Below are positions 52,731-60,024 of a stretch of 64,000 bases of DNA, in pieces (position 1 is the first letter of the stretch; every line of letters starts with the position of its first letter). This DNA is from Acidimicrobiia bacterium (GTDB lineage Bacteria; Actinomycetota; Acidimicrobiia; Spongiisociales; ZC4RG35), in NCBI GenBank assembly GCA_028285585.1, contig JANQOU010000013.1:91180-155179 (forward strand). Direction: 5' to 3'. Made by a program: the position numbers and the translations under genes. The notes under the pieces were generated by a model, which saw only the letters and a program-made list of their open reading frames with translations, searched no databases and was not told the DNA's origin.

Positions 52731-53585
52731 ATGCGGGTGTGGACGGCTTCCCTTTCTCTTGTCGCGATTCTTGCTGCGTGCAGCCCTGTGGTGGAACCGA
52801 CGGCGACAACTGCGGTCACGCCTGAAGTCGAGCCAGCCCCCACCACGACTGTGCCCTTGGTGGCCGGGTGCTCCGGGGATGTCGAGTTCTTCGAAGGCGT
52901 TGGCATCGGCAACATGGACCACCCGGGCTCGGACTCCGACGTGATCGGGACGATCACTTGGGAGCAAGCGGACGCTTGCGAGACCTTCACCATCGAGTTC
53001 GAGACCTCGGAGGGAGCTCCCCCGACCACGCCTCCCTCGTACTCGGCGAGGTACATCGACGGTTTGCCGGTGATAAGGATCGATCTCGATGTTGACAGCA
53101 CCACCGTCACCGACGGTTTGGTCGAGACCTCGCTCGTCAATCGTCTGTACGTCGTCAGAAAGCTGGAAGGTGGGATGTTCATCGACCTTCACCTCGCCGC
53201 CCCGGCTCAGGCGAGGGTCACAACCGACCTGTCACCTGCTCGCCTGGTCGTGCAGCTCCAGCCCGGGATCGTCGACTACCGGCAAAGCCCGGCACTGGGC
53301 AGCCACATCGTCTTGTTGTCTCCGTTGGATGGGGCGCCCGTCGACGAGTCTGCTGCTTTCAGTGGTTACACGAGATCCTTCGAATCGAACGTGATCGTCA
53401 TCGCCACCGCCGGCGGCCAAGTCGTGTACGAGGGCTTCACCACTGCTGCTGACTCGATCGAGACGTGGGGTGAGTATTTGCTCGAAACGGAGCTGCCCAA
53501 CGAAGAACTTTCGGTGTTTGTCGGTGAAGAGAGCCCGGCAGACGGGAGTCTCGATGGTGTGACAATCACTCTGGGCCAGGGCTGA
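52731..53585 (+). CDS. Lipoprotein with AMIN-like and Gmad2-like domains
   Basis: 284 residues. A lipobox (ILAAC) is followed by a Thr/Pro linker. Residues about 45-185 look like an AMIN-like beta domain, and the last 90 (from HIVLLSPLDGAPV onward) like the Gmad2/immunoglobulin-like fold of spore-germination-type lipoproteins. It is predicted to be tethered outside the membrane and possibly cell-wall binding; domain calls are by eye. ATG 52731 is six bases after TACGCT. It is convergent with rimM and overlaps it by 20 bases. Confidence 0.65.
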   Translation: MRVWTASLSLVAILAACSPVVEPTATTAVTPEVEPAPTTTVPLVAGCSGDVEFFEGVGIGNMDHPGSDSDVIGTITWEQADACETFTIEFETSEGAPPTTPPSYSARYIDGLPVIRIDLDVDSTTVTDGLVETSLVNRLYVVRKLEGGMFIDLHLAAPAQARVTTDLSPARLVVQLQPGIVDYRQSPALGSHIVLLSPLDGAPVDESAAFSGYTRSFESNVIVIATAGGQVVYEGFTTAADSIETWGEYLLETELPNEELSVFVGEESPADGSLDGVTITLGQG

Positions 53586-54039
53586 GCCCTTCTATCTCCA
53601 CTATCTCGACGAATCCCCCAGGCACATCGACCACAGGCACCAGCTCGTCGACGAACGGAACCTCAAAACGCTCCTCGTCTCGCTCCACCACCAGGCGGTC
53701 CTGCGCCGCTCCGAGCTCGACAGCCGCGACCACACCGCCCCCGGGTACGACCCTCAGCCCGACCAACTGGTCCGGCCAGAACTCGTGCTCGTCCAGTGAG
53801 CGTCGATCTGCGACATGCACGTCGAGGCCTCTGATCTGCTCAGCGGCGTCGCGATCGGACACCTCTCGAAAGGCGACTTCGTGCCCTTTCTTGCCGCGTC
53901 GCAGCCCTCGAACCGTGTGGGGCTTCGACTCAATGAGCACAGTGGCACCCGTCTCGAAGTAGACGAGATTCTCCGGCTCCACATACAGCCCGAGAAACCC
54001 TTTCAACCCGTTGGGCCGGCCCAGACGGCCGACTATCAC
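53566..54039 (-). CDS. rimM: 16S rRNA processing protein RimM
   Basis: 157 residues. N-terminal RimM barrel begins VIVGRLGRPNGLKGFLGLYV; the PRC-barrel half follows (EHEFWPDQLVGLRVV, then FVEIVEIEGL at the end). It binds S19 and the 30S head during assembly. GTG 54039, ten bases after khpA, is chosen though no ribosome binding site is seen; an ATG at 54129 would add a low-complexity leader overlapping khpA. Confidence 0.9.
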   Translation of the reverse strand: MIVGRLGRPNGLKGFLGLYVEPENLVYFETGATVLIESKPHTVRGLRRGKKGHEVAFREVSDRDAAEQIRGLDVHVADRRSLDEHEFWPDQLVGLRVVPGGGVVAAVELGAAQDRLVVERDEERFEVPFVDELVPVVDVPGGFVEIVEIEGLSPGPE

Positions 54040-54049
54040 GGAGGGGCGG

Positions 54050-54301
54050 TCAGTCGAGGAACTCGACTCCAGCGCTGATCCCCTCTTCTTCGCCGGCGGC
54101 GCCGGCGGCGGCCCTGATGGCTTTTGCAACTCTTCCGCGTCTGCCGATCACGCGACCCATGTCACCTTTGGCGGTGCGCACTTCGGCGACGACCTCATCG
54201 GGCCCTTGCTCGACAACGGTTACAACAACTTCGTCTGGCTCGTCGACAATGCTCTTGACGACGTAGCTGACGACCCTTTCGACGATCTCGCCGGTGGCCA
54301 A
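54050..54301 (-). CDS. khpA: KH-domain RNA-binding protein (KhpA-like)
   Basis: 83 residues, a single KH domain with the GxxG loop in GRVIGRRGRVAKAIRAAAG. KhpA works with KhpB in sRNA and cell-division control in Gram-positives. TTG 54301 starts two bases after the rpsP stop and has GAGGA five bases upstream. Confidence 0.9.
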   Translation of the reverse strand: MATGEIVERVVSYVVKSIVDEPDEVVVTVVEQGPDEVVAEVRTAKGDMGRVIGRRGRVAKAIRAAAGAAGEEEGISAGVEFLD

Positions 54302-54302
54302 A

Positions 54303-54638
54303 CTATTCCTCCTCGGAAACGGCGGCTTCGGCATCGGCCTCTTCAGCGGCCTCGACGCCGACCACATGGATACCACCGGTCTTGATCTTCATGGTGTTCA
54401 TCGCACCGGAGATGTTGAGAAGCTTCTCAACAGTCTCCGAAGGCTGGGCGCCTTTGGCCAGCCAGGCCGTGGCCTTGTCGTTGTCGATCTCGACGAGCGA
54501 GGGGTCGTGCAACGGCTCGTAACGGCCGATCTGCTCGATGTAGCGGCCGTCGCGCGGAGCACGCTGATCGACTGCCACAACGCGATACATGGGCTGCTTC
54601 TTCTTGCCCATGCGCATCAATCTCAACCTGACAGACAT
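54303..54638 (-). CDS. rpsP: 30S ribosomal protein S16
   Basis: 111 residues. The core RLRLMRMGKKKQPMYRVVAVD and DGRYIEQIGRYEP is intact. A C-terminal acidic extension of about 30 residues lies beyond the core, common in actinobacterial S16. ATG has AGAGGTG five bases upstream. It sits four bases after ffh. Confidence 0.96.
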   Translation of the reverse strand: MSVRLRLMRMGKKKQPMYRVVAVDQRAPRDGRYIEQIGRYEPLHDPSLVEIDNDKATAWLAKGAQPSETVEKLLNISGAMNTMKIKTGGIHVVGVEAAEEADAEAAVSEEE

Positions 54639-54642
54639 CTAT

Positions 54643-55974
54643 TCACCTCTTGGGCCGGCCGCCCATTAGGGCTTCCAGGGACGGTGTGCCCCGGCCTCCG
54701 GCCAGCGTCTTCATCATCTTCTGCGCATCGGTGAACTGCTTCAGCAGCCTGTTCACATCCTGCGGGCGTTGCCCGGCACCAGACGCGATACGCCGTTTTC
54801 GGCTCCCACCGATGATCTTGGGATTCCGGCGCTCCTCAGGGGTCATCGATTGGATGATCGCTTCGACCCTCTTGAGGTCGCGGTCATCTACATCGACCTC
54901 ACGGAGAAGGGAACCGGAGCCAGGAAGCATAGCAAGTATGTCCTGTAGAGGCCCCATCGACTTCATCGCCTGGAACTGCTGAAGGAAGTCCTCGAGGGTG
55001 AATTCTCCCTTCTGCAACTTGGCGGCGGTCTTCTCGGCCTCCTCCTCGTCGAAGGCCGTCTCTGCCTTCTCGATGAGTGTGAGAACGTCACCCATCCCGA
55101 GGATTCGAGATGCCATCCGCTCGGGATGGAAAGGCTCCAAGTCGTCGAGCCCCTCCCCCACACCGGCGAACTTGATCGGTGCCCCGGTCACCTCACGAGC
55201 TGAGATGGCGGCACCACCCCGGGCGTCACCGTCGAGCTTGGAGAGCACGATGCCGGTTATGCCTATCTGGTCTTGAAAGCCTTTGGCCACATTGACAGCG
55301 TCTTGGCCGGTCATGGCATCCACGACGAGAAGCACCTCGTCCGGCTCAGCCGCCTTGCGGACCGCCGCCAGCTCTTTCATCAGGTCTTCGTCGATCTGGA
55401 GACGACCCGCGGTGTCGACTATCACCACGTCGTTCCCAGCCGCCGACGCCTCCTTGAGAGCCGACTTCGCCAGCTTCGGCGCCTTTCCCTTGCGATCGAC
55501 GACCACTGGCACATCGACTCGGTTGGCCAGCGTCTCCAACTGGTCGATAGCGGCAGGTCGTTGTAAGTCTCCGGCGACCAGCAATGGGCGTTTGCCCTGG
55601 CTCTTGAGCTGTTGCGCCAGCTTCCCGGCGGTAGTGGTCTTACCTGAGCCTTGAAGGCCCACCATCAAGATGGTCAGTGGAGGAGCCGTTCTCGCCAGCG
55701 GAACCGCCTCCGAGCCGAGGGTCGCCACCAGCTCCTCATGCACGATCTTGATGACCTGCTGGCCCGGGGTTATCGACTTCGAGACATCCTCTCCCAACGC
55801 CCGCTCCTTGACCCGAGCGAGAAAGGCCCGGACAACCGCCACGTTCACATCGGCTTCGAGCAGGGCAAGCCGCACCTCACGCAATGCGGCGTCGATGTCC
55901 TTCTCGGTCAGCTTTCCCTTGCCCCTGAGGCCGGAGAAAACCGATTCGAATCGTTGAGTCAGCAGATCGAACAT
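54643..55974 (-). CDS. ffh: Signal recognition particle protein Ffh
   Basis: 443 residues. N domain, then GTPase with G1 VGLQGSGKTTTAGKLA, DTAGRLQIDEDL and TKLDGDARGGAAIS-like SKLDGDARGGAA; the Met-rich M domain ends the protein. ATG 55974 (MFDLLTQRF) is preferred over an ATG three codons earlier, because the latter begins directly at the -10 element TAACCT (55989-55984). Confidence 0.95.
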   Translation of the reverse strand: MFDLLTQRFESVFSGLRGKGKLTEKDIDAALREVRLALLEADVNVAVVRAFLARVKERALGEDVSKSITPGQQVIKIVHEELVATLGSEAVPLARTAPPLTILMVGLQGSGKTTTAGKLAQQLKSQGKRPLLVAGDLQRPAAIDQLETLANRVDVPVVVDRKGKAPKLAKSALKEASAAGNDVVIVDTAGRLQIDEDLMKELAAVRKAAEPDEVLLVVDAMTGQDAVNVAKGFQDQIGITGIVLSKLDGDARGGAAISAREVTGAPIKFAGVGEGLDDLEPFHPERMASRILGMGDVLTLIEKAETAFDEEEAEKTAAKLQKGEFTLEDFLQQFQAMKSMGPLQDILAMLPGSGSLLREVDVDDRDLKRVEAIIQSMTPEERRNPKIIGGSRKRRIASGAGQRPQDVNRLLKQFTDAQKMMKTLAGGRGTPSLEALMGGRPKR

Positions 55975-55976
55975 GA

Positions 55977-55995
55977 GGGACATAGGTTATGTCCC
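55977..55995. promoter_or_regulatory. 19-bp inverted repeat between ffh and the VOC gene
   Basis: GGGACATA (55977-55984) and TATGTCCC (55988-55995) are exact inverted copies around GGT. Both divergent -10 elements (TAGGTT on plus, TAACCT on minus) overlap its centre. It could be an operator that controls both genes, or two facing promoters that are symmetric by chance. Confidence 0.45.
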
Positions 55996-56337
55996 ATGCC
56001 CTTTCAAGTTGACACCGTGTACGTCTGGGTGACCGCATTGGACGAAGCAGTCGGCTGGTACAAGCAGTTCGGCATCGAGCCCGGCCCGCGCTTCGGGGCA
56101 TGGCAAACGATGCTTCTAGACGGCGAGACCCACTTCGCATTGCACGAAGGGCATCGGGCAGAGGGACCGTCGACAGGTGCAGTCGCCTTCAGGGTTGATG
56201 ACTTGGATCACGAGATCGAGCGGCTGGCCCGTCTAGAGATCCGCCCCGTGGACAAAGAGGTCACCGACACTGGAGTTGCCCGGTTCATCACATTCCAGGA
56301 TGTCGACGGCAACGACGTGCAGTTGCTGGAGCGCTAG
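55996..56337 (+). CDS. VOC (glyoxalase-like) family protein
   Basis: 113 residues, two beta-alpha-beta-beta-beta modules. The segments VDTVYVWVTALDEAVGWYKQ and VARFITFQDVDGNDVQLLER are family-typical. Metal ligands are plausible (His/Glu) but not assigned. ATG is seven bases after TAGGTT. The stop overlaps the convergent GNAT gene. Confidence 0.75.
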   Translation: MPFQVDTVYVWVTALDEAVGWYKQFGIEPGPRFGAWQTMLLDGETHFALHEGHRAEGPSTGAVAFRVDDLDHEIERLARLEIRPVDKEVTDTGVARFITFQDVDGNDVQLLER

Positions 56338-56801
56338 GCCAGCTCCATCGTCATGCAGACGCTGTACTCGTTCTCCCAGTAGTCGCCGAACGGCTCACTG
56401 ACCTCGAAGCCGACCGACTTGTACAGCGCCCTCGACGGGGCGAAAGCCTCCATGGTCCCGGTCTCCAGGCTGAGCCTTGTGACGCCTCGTCCACGAGCCA
56501 CATCGACGAGATGGTCCACCACGGCCCGGCCCACACCACGCCCCCGAGCCCGCTCCGCTGTGTGAATCGACTTGAGCTCGCCATGGGAATCGTCGAGCAT
56601 CTTCAAAGCCCCCACACCCAGGAGCAGGCCGTCGTCACGGGCGCTGAAGAAGGTCACGGACTCGTCCAATAGGCCCCCGATGTCGAGGGCATGGACATGC
56701 TCTTCGGGGCTTTGCTCGGCTGCAAACTGGAGATGGGCCCGCAACAAAGCGGTCACGTCCGGCGTTCTCGGGTCCTCCTGCTTCATCGCCAGTTCAGCCA
56801 T
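56334..56801 (-). CDS. GNAT-family N-acetyltransferase
   Basis: 155 residues. The acetyl-CoA motif A is in ELKSIHTAERARGRGVGRAVV, with GRGVGRA as the phosphate loop. The acceptor is unknown; the SLETGTMEAF...ALYKSVGF motifs resemble PhnO/ElaA-like GNATs. ATG 56801 lies six bases after TAAGTT (56813-56808), which decides it over the upstream GTG. Confidence 0.8.
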   Translation of the reverse strand: MAELAMKQEDPRTPDVTALLRAHLQFAAEQSPEEHVHALDIGGLLDESVTFFSARDDGLLLGVGALKMLDDSHGELKSIHTAERARGRGVGRAVVDHLVDVARGRGVTRLSLETGTMEAFAPSRALYKSVGFEVSEPFGDYWENEYSVCMTMELA

Positions 56802-56807
56802 CGCCAC

Positions 56808-56840
56808 AACTTACCTCCGCCCGCGTGCGGCTTTTAGGCT
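56808..56840. promoter_or_regulatory. Divergent leaderless promoters
   Basis: Minus strand: TAAGTT (56813-56808), six bases before the GNAT ATG. Plus strand: TAGGCT (56835-56840), six bases before the MoxR GTG. Confidence 0.5.
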
Positions 56841-56846
56841 GTCCGG

Positions 56847-57725
56847 GTGATTCCAGGCTCCATGACCGAGTTGAGCGACGCCCTCGAAAGGGAGGGCTAT
56901 CTCGCCGCCGACGATCTCACCGTGGCCATCCACCTTTCGCTCCAATTGGGGCGGCCACTGTTCCTCGAAGGTGAGGCCGGTGTGGGCAAGACAGAGGTTG
57001 CCAAGGTCTTGGCTGCCATCGTTGGAGAAGACCTGATACGTCTTCAGTGTTATGAAGGTCTCGACGTGGGCCAGGCGCTGTATGAGTGGGACTACGCACG
57101 TCAGATGATGGAGATCCGCCTTCTCGAAGCTCGAGGCAAAGGTGAGCAGGCAACGGCCAAAGACATCATGAGCCGGGAGTTTCTGATCGCCCGCCCCCTC
57201 CTACGCGCCGTAGAGGCCTCCAAAGACGGCCGACGGCCTGTGCTGCTGGTCGACGAGCTCGACCGCGCCGATGAGGAGTTCGAGGCCTTCCTGCTGGAGT
57301 TGCTCTCCGACTTCCAGGTTTCCATCCCCGAGATCGGCACCGTTCGGGCCGAGACCCCACCCATCGTCGTTCTCACCTCGAACCGGACTCGAGAGATTCA
57401 CGACGCTCTGAAGAGACGCTGCATCTACCACTGGATCGACTACCCGTCACCGCAGCTGGAAGCCGAGATCGTCATGCGCAAGGTGCCCAGGATCGAGAAG
57501 GAGTTGGCTTCCTCACTCGCAGCTGCGATGGAGAGGCTCCGCGAGATGGACCTCTTCAAGCCGCCGGGCGTCGCCGAGACGCTCGACTGGGCACAATCAC
57601 TCCAGCTTCTTCACGATGGGGCCTTGTCCACGGACTTGATCGACAAGACACTCGGCGTGGTCCTCAAGTACAAAGACGACATCGACAACGTGCGCGAAAC
57701 CGGGATTGAGACCCTCGTAGGTTGA
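56847..57725 (+). CDS. MoxR/CoxD-type AAA+ ATPase
   Basis: 292 residues. Walker A is FLEGEAGVGKTEVAKVLA (about residue 45), Walker B is VLLVDELDRADEEFEAFLLE, and the sensor region VLTSNRTREIHDALKRRC with Arg finger is present. In CO dehydrogenase clusters the CoxD ATPase works with the VWA protein CoxE to mature the Mo-Cu site. Here the pair is followed by XdhC genes. GTG start; coupled to the next gene (4-base overlap). Confidence 0.88.
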   Translation: MIPGSMTELSDALEREGYLAADDLTVAIHLSLQLGRPLFLEGEAGVGKTEVAKVLAAIVGEDLIRLQCYEGLDVGQALYEWDYARQMMEIRLLEARGKGEQATAKDIMSREFLIARPLLRAVEASKDGRRPVLLVDELDRADEEFEAFLLELLSDFQVSIPEIGTVRAETPPIVVLTSNRTREIHDALKRRCIYHWIDYPSPQLEAEIVMRKVPRIEKELASSLAAAMERLREMDLFKPPGVAETLDWAQSLQLLHDGALSTDLIDKTLGVVLKYKDDIDNVRETGIETLVG

Positions 57726-58828
57726 AAACCGCAGTTGCCGACCTCGCCCATTTTGCCGATGCACTGCGGTCGCGAGGCATCACGGTCACCCCGGATCAGG
57801 TCACAGGCATGGCAGAGGCTCTCACCATCGTCGATCCGGCAGCTCGCGACGAGGTCTATGCGGCTCTGCGCGCTCTCTCCATAACCGATCCAGGTCAGCG
57901 CCGGGCGTTCGACGAGGAGTTCCGGCGTCTCTTCGAGCAAGCCGGCCGGGCTCTCGAGGACACGGGAGACTCAACGCGGCTCGCCGCGGTGTCCGAGCAT
58001 CGCCCCGTAGTGGAGACCATTCCCGAACAGGAGGTCGAAGACGCCGTCTCCCAGACCGGCGCTTCCTCGATCGAGAACATCTCCGCCCGTGACTTCGCCG
58101 ACCTCAACGACGAAGACCTGGAGCAGGCGAAACGCCTGATCGCTCGCATGCTCTGGAAACCGTCGGCGTATCGAACCCGGCGTTGGGAGCCGGACTCACT
58201 CGGCCGTCGGCCTGACCTTCGCCGAACACTGGGACGCTCAGTCGGGCCGGAGGGCGACCTGATGCGAGTCTCGATGAAGGACCGTCGCCAAAGACGCCGT
58301 CCTCTCATCATGCTTGCCGACATCTCCGGGTCGATGGAGCGCTACTCAGAGATGTTCCTGGTGTTCGCCCACGCTGCCCGGCAGCACATCGGCCAAGTCG
58401 AAGTATTCACTTTCAGCACCCACCTCACCCGCGTGACCCCGGACTTGGAGAAACGCGATCCGAAGATCGCTCTGTCCAAAGTCTCGAAGTCGGTCACCGA
58501 CTGGTCGGGCGGCACCAAGATCGGGGAGGCTCTGAGAGAGTGGAACAAGAGCTGGAGCCGTCGCCTGTCCAGAGGCCGGCCAGTTGCGATGATCCTCTCC
58601 GACGGCTGGGATTGCGGAGAACCGGACCTGCTCCGCACTGAGATGTCCCGTCTCGCCCGTTCTGTGAGCAGTGTCATTTGGCTGAACCCTCTGGCGGCCA
58701 GGGCCGGCTACGAGCCGGCAACCCGTGGCATGAAGGCGGTGCTCCCACATGTCGATCACCTGCTGCCCGCCGCCAGCGTCAATGACCTCGGGAGTGTCGT
58801 GAAGTTGCTTGACCAAGTAGCCCGCTGA
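57722..58828 (+). CDS. CoxE-like VWA domain protein
   Basis: 368 residues. The MIDAS motif LADISGSMERYS (about residue 198) marks the von Willebrand A domain; the basic RVSMKDRRQRRRP stretch precedes it. The partner is the AAA ATPase upstream. TTG/GTGA-type 4-base coupling is seen. No coxMSL structural genes are nearby. Confidence 0.85.
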   Translation: MKTAVADLAHFADALRSRGITVTPDQVTGMAEALTIVDPAARDEVYAALRALSITDPGQRRAFDEEFRRLFEQAGRALEDTGDSTRLAAVSEHRPVVETIPEQEVEDAVSQTGASSIENISARDFADLNDEDLEQAKRLIARMLWKPSAYRTRRWEPDSLGRRPDLRRTLGRSVGPEGDLMRVSMKDRRQRRRPLIMLADISGSMERYSEMFLVFAHAARQHIGQVEVFTFSTHLTRVTPDLEKRDPKIALSKVSKSVTDWSGGTKIGEALREWNKSWSRRLSRGRPVAMILSDGWDCGEPDLLRTEMSRLARSVSSVIWLNPLAARAGYEPATRGMKAVLPHVDHLLPAASVNDLGSVVKLLDQVAR

Positions 58829-58889
58829 CCTGGGATTTGAGTGACTCAGAGTCGACAGATACGGCGCACCGCTACCGTTCCGACAGATC

Positions 58890-59198
58890 ATGAGACGCCA
58901 ACTAGCGGTACGAGACCAATGGGTGGGTGAGGGCAAGCAAGTTGCCGTCGCAACCGTCATCAAGGTTCATGGATCTGCTCCCAGGCCAGAAGGGTCGAAG
59001 TTCCTGGTGTCATCTGCGGGCGACATGGAGGGGTCGGTGTCTGGAGGGTGCGTCGAGAACGACGTGTTCCTGCACGCTCAAGACGTCATCGAGACCGGAA
59101 CGCCGAAGACAGTCACCTATGGAATAGCCGACGAGGACGCTTTCGAAGTCGGCATGTCCTGTGGTGGCACCATCGATGTCTTCATAGAGCCCTGGTGA
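58890..59198 (+). CDS. XdhC/CoxI N-terminal domain protein
   Basis: 102 residues, matching the first domain of Xdh[21 protein letters not shown], then [14 protein letters not shown] and a [12 protein letters not shown] end. XdhC inserts sulfurated molybdenum cofactor into xanthine or CO dehydrogenases. Here the domain is a separate gene. ATG 58890, 11 bases after TACCGT. The stop overlaps the next GTG. Confidence 0.85.
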   Translation: MRRQLAVRDQWVGEGKQVAVATVIKVHGSAPRPEGSKFLVSSAGDMEGSVSGGCVENDVFLHAQDVIETGTPKTVTYGIADEDAFEVGMSCGGTIDVFIEPW

Positions 59199-59962
59199 GC
59201 GAGACTCTCGCCGCCATCAAGGAGATCCTCGACGCCGAGCAGTTCGGCTCGGTGGTGACTTTCGTGGACGGGCCCCGCACCGGCGACAAGACGGTATTGA
59301 GCGCCGAAGGCGAGGTCGTCTCGGGAGGCGACGTGCCCGAAGACGTCGTCAGTGACGCCCTGGTGCTCATGGAGCACGAACAACATCGTGCCATGTCATA
59401 CGGAAACGACGGAGTCTTCATCGAGACCCTTGCACCACCACCCGACCTGTTCATATTCGGTGCTGTTCACATAGGCCAAGCTCTCTCATCTTTCGGATCG
59501 CAGATGGGCTACCGCGTGACCGTGGTCGACTCACGGGCTCCGTTCGCCACCGAGGAGCGATTCCCCAATGCCTTCAAGGTTCTGGTCGGCTGGCCTCGGG
59601 ATCTCATGGATCAACTCACCTTCGACCGCCGCACCTGGGTGGTTGTGCTCTCCCACGACCCGCGCCACGAGACCCCGCCTCTCGAGGCCGCCCTCAAGTC
59701 TGACACCCGCTACATCGGCGCCATGGGCAGCAGGCGAACCCACGAGCAACGGGTGGGACGTTTACGAGACCTTGGCTTCGATGACGACGACATCTCGCGT
59801 ATCCACTCCCCGATCGGCCTCGACATCGGAGCGGAGACACCTCAAGAAGTTGCCGTCTCCATCCTCTCCGAGATGACACTTGTCAGATACGGAGCCGGAA
59901 GCGGACTGTCCCTGAGGGGAACCGAAGGGCGGGTTCACAAGCAGCGGCCTGAAGACTCTTAG
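59195..59962 (+). CDS. XdhC C-terminal Rossmann domain protein
   Basis: 255 residues. Rossmann part: [17 protein letters not shown], then [19 protein letters not shown] and the [13 protein letters not shown] motif; the end [21 protein letters not shown] is the XdhC family signature. Together with the upstream 102-residue protein it equals one full XdhC. GTG start in a GTGA overlap. Confidence 0.88.
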   Translation: MSETLAAIKEILDAEQFGSVVTFVDGPRTGDKTVLSAEGEVVSGGDVPEDVVSDALVLMEHEQHRAMSYGNDGVFIETLAPPPDLFIFGAVHIGQALSSFGSQMGYRVTVVDSRAPFATEERFPNAFKVLVGWPRDLMDQLTFDRRTWVVVLSHDPRHETPPLEAALKSDTRYIGAMGSRRTHEQRVGRLRDLGFDDDDISRIHSPIGLDIGAETPQEVAVSILSEMTLVRYGAGSGLSLRGTEGRVHKQRPEDS

Positions 59963-60011
59963 AGAAGGCTGACAACAAGTAGGCAATGGCAACATCCGGA
60001 GGTGCCGGCTC

Positions 60012-60017
60012 TAGCCT
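60012..60017 (+). promoter_or_regulatory. Leaderless -10 element of ppc
   Basis: TAGCCT, seven bases before the GTG at 60025; it decides the ppc start. Confidence 0.5.
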
Positions 60018-60024
60018 GGCCGGC

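Noticed and set aside
59986..60024. ATG at 59986 as the ppc start
   Set aside because: It adds a low-complexity leader and lies upstream of the TAGCCT element that fits a GTG start at 60025.
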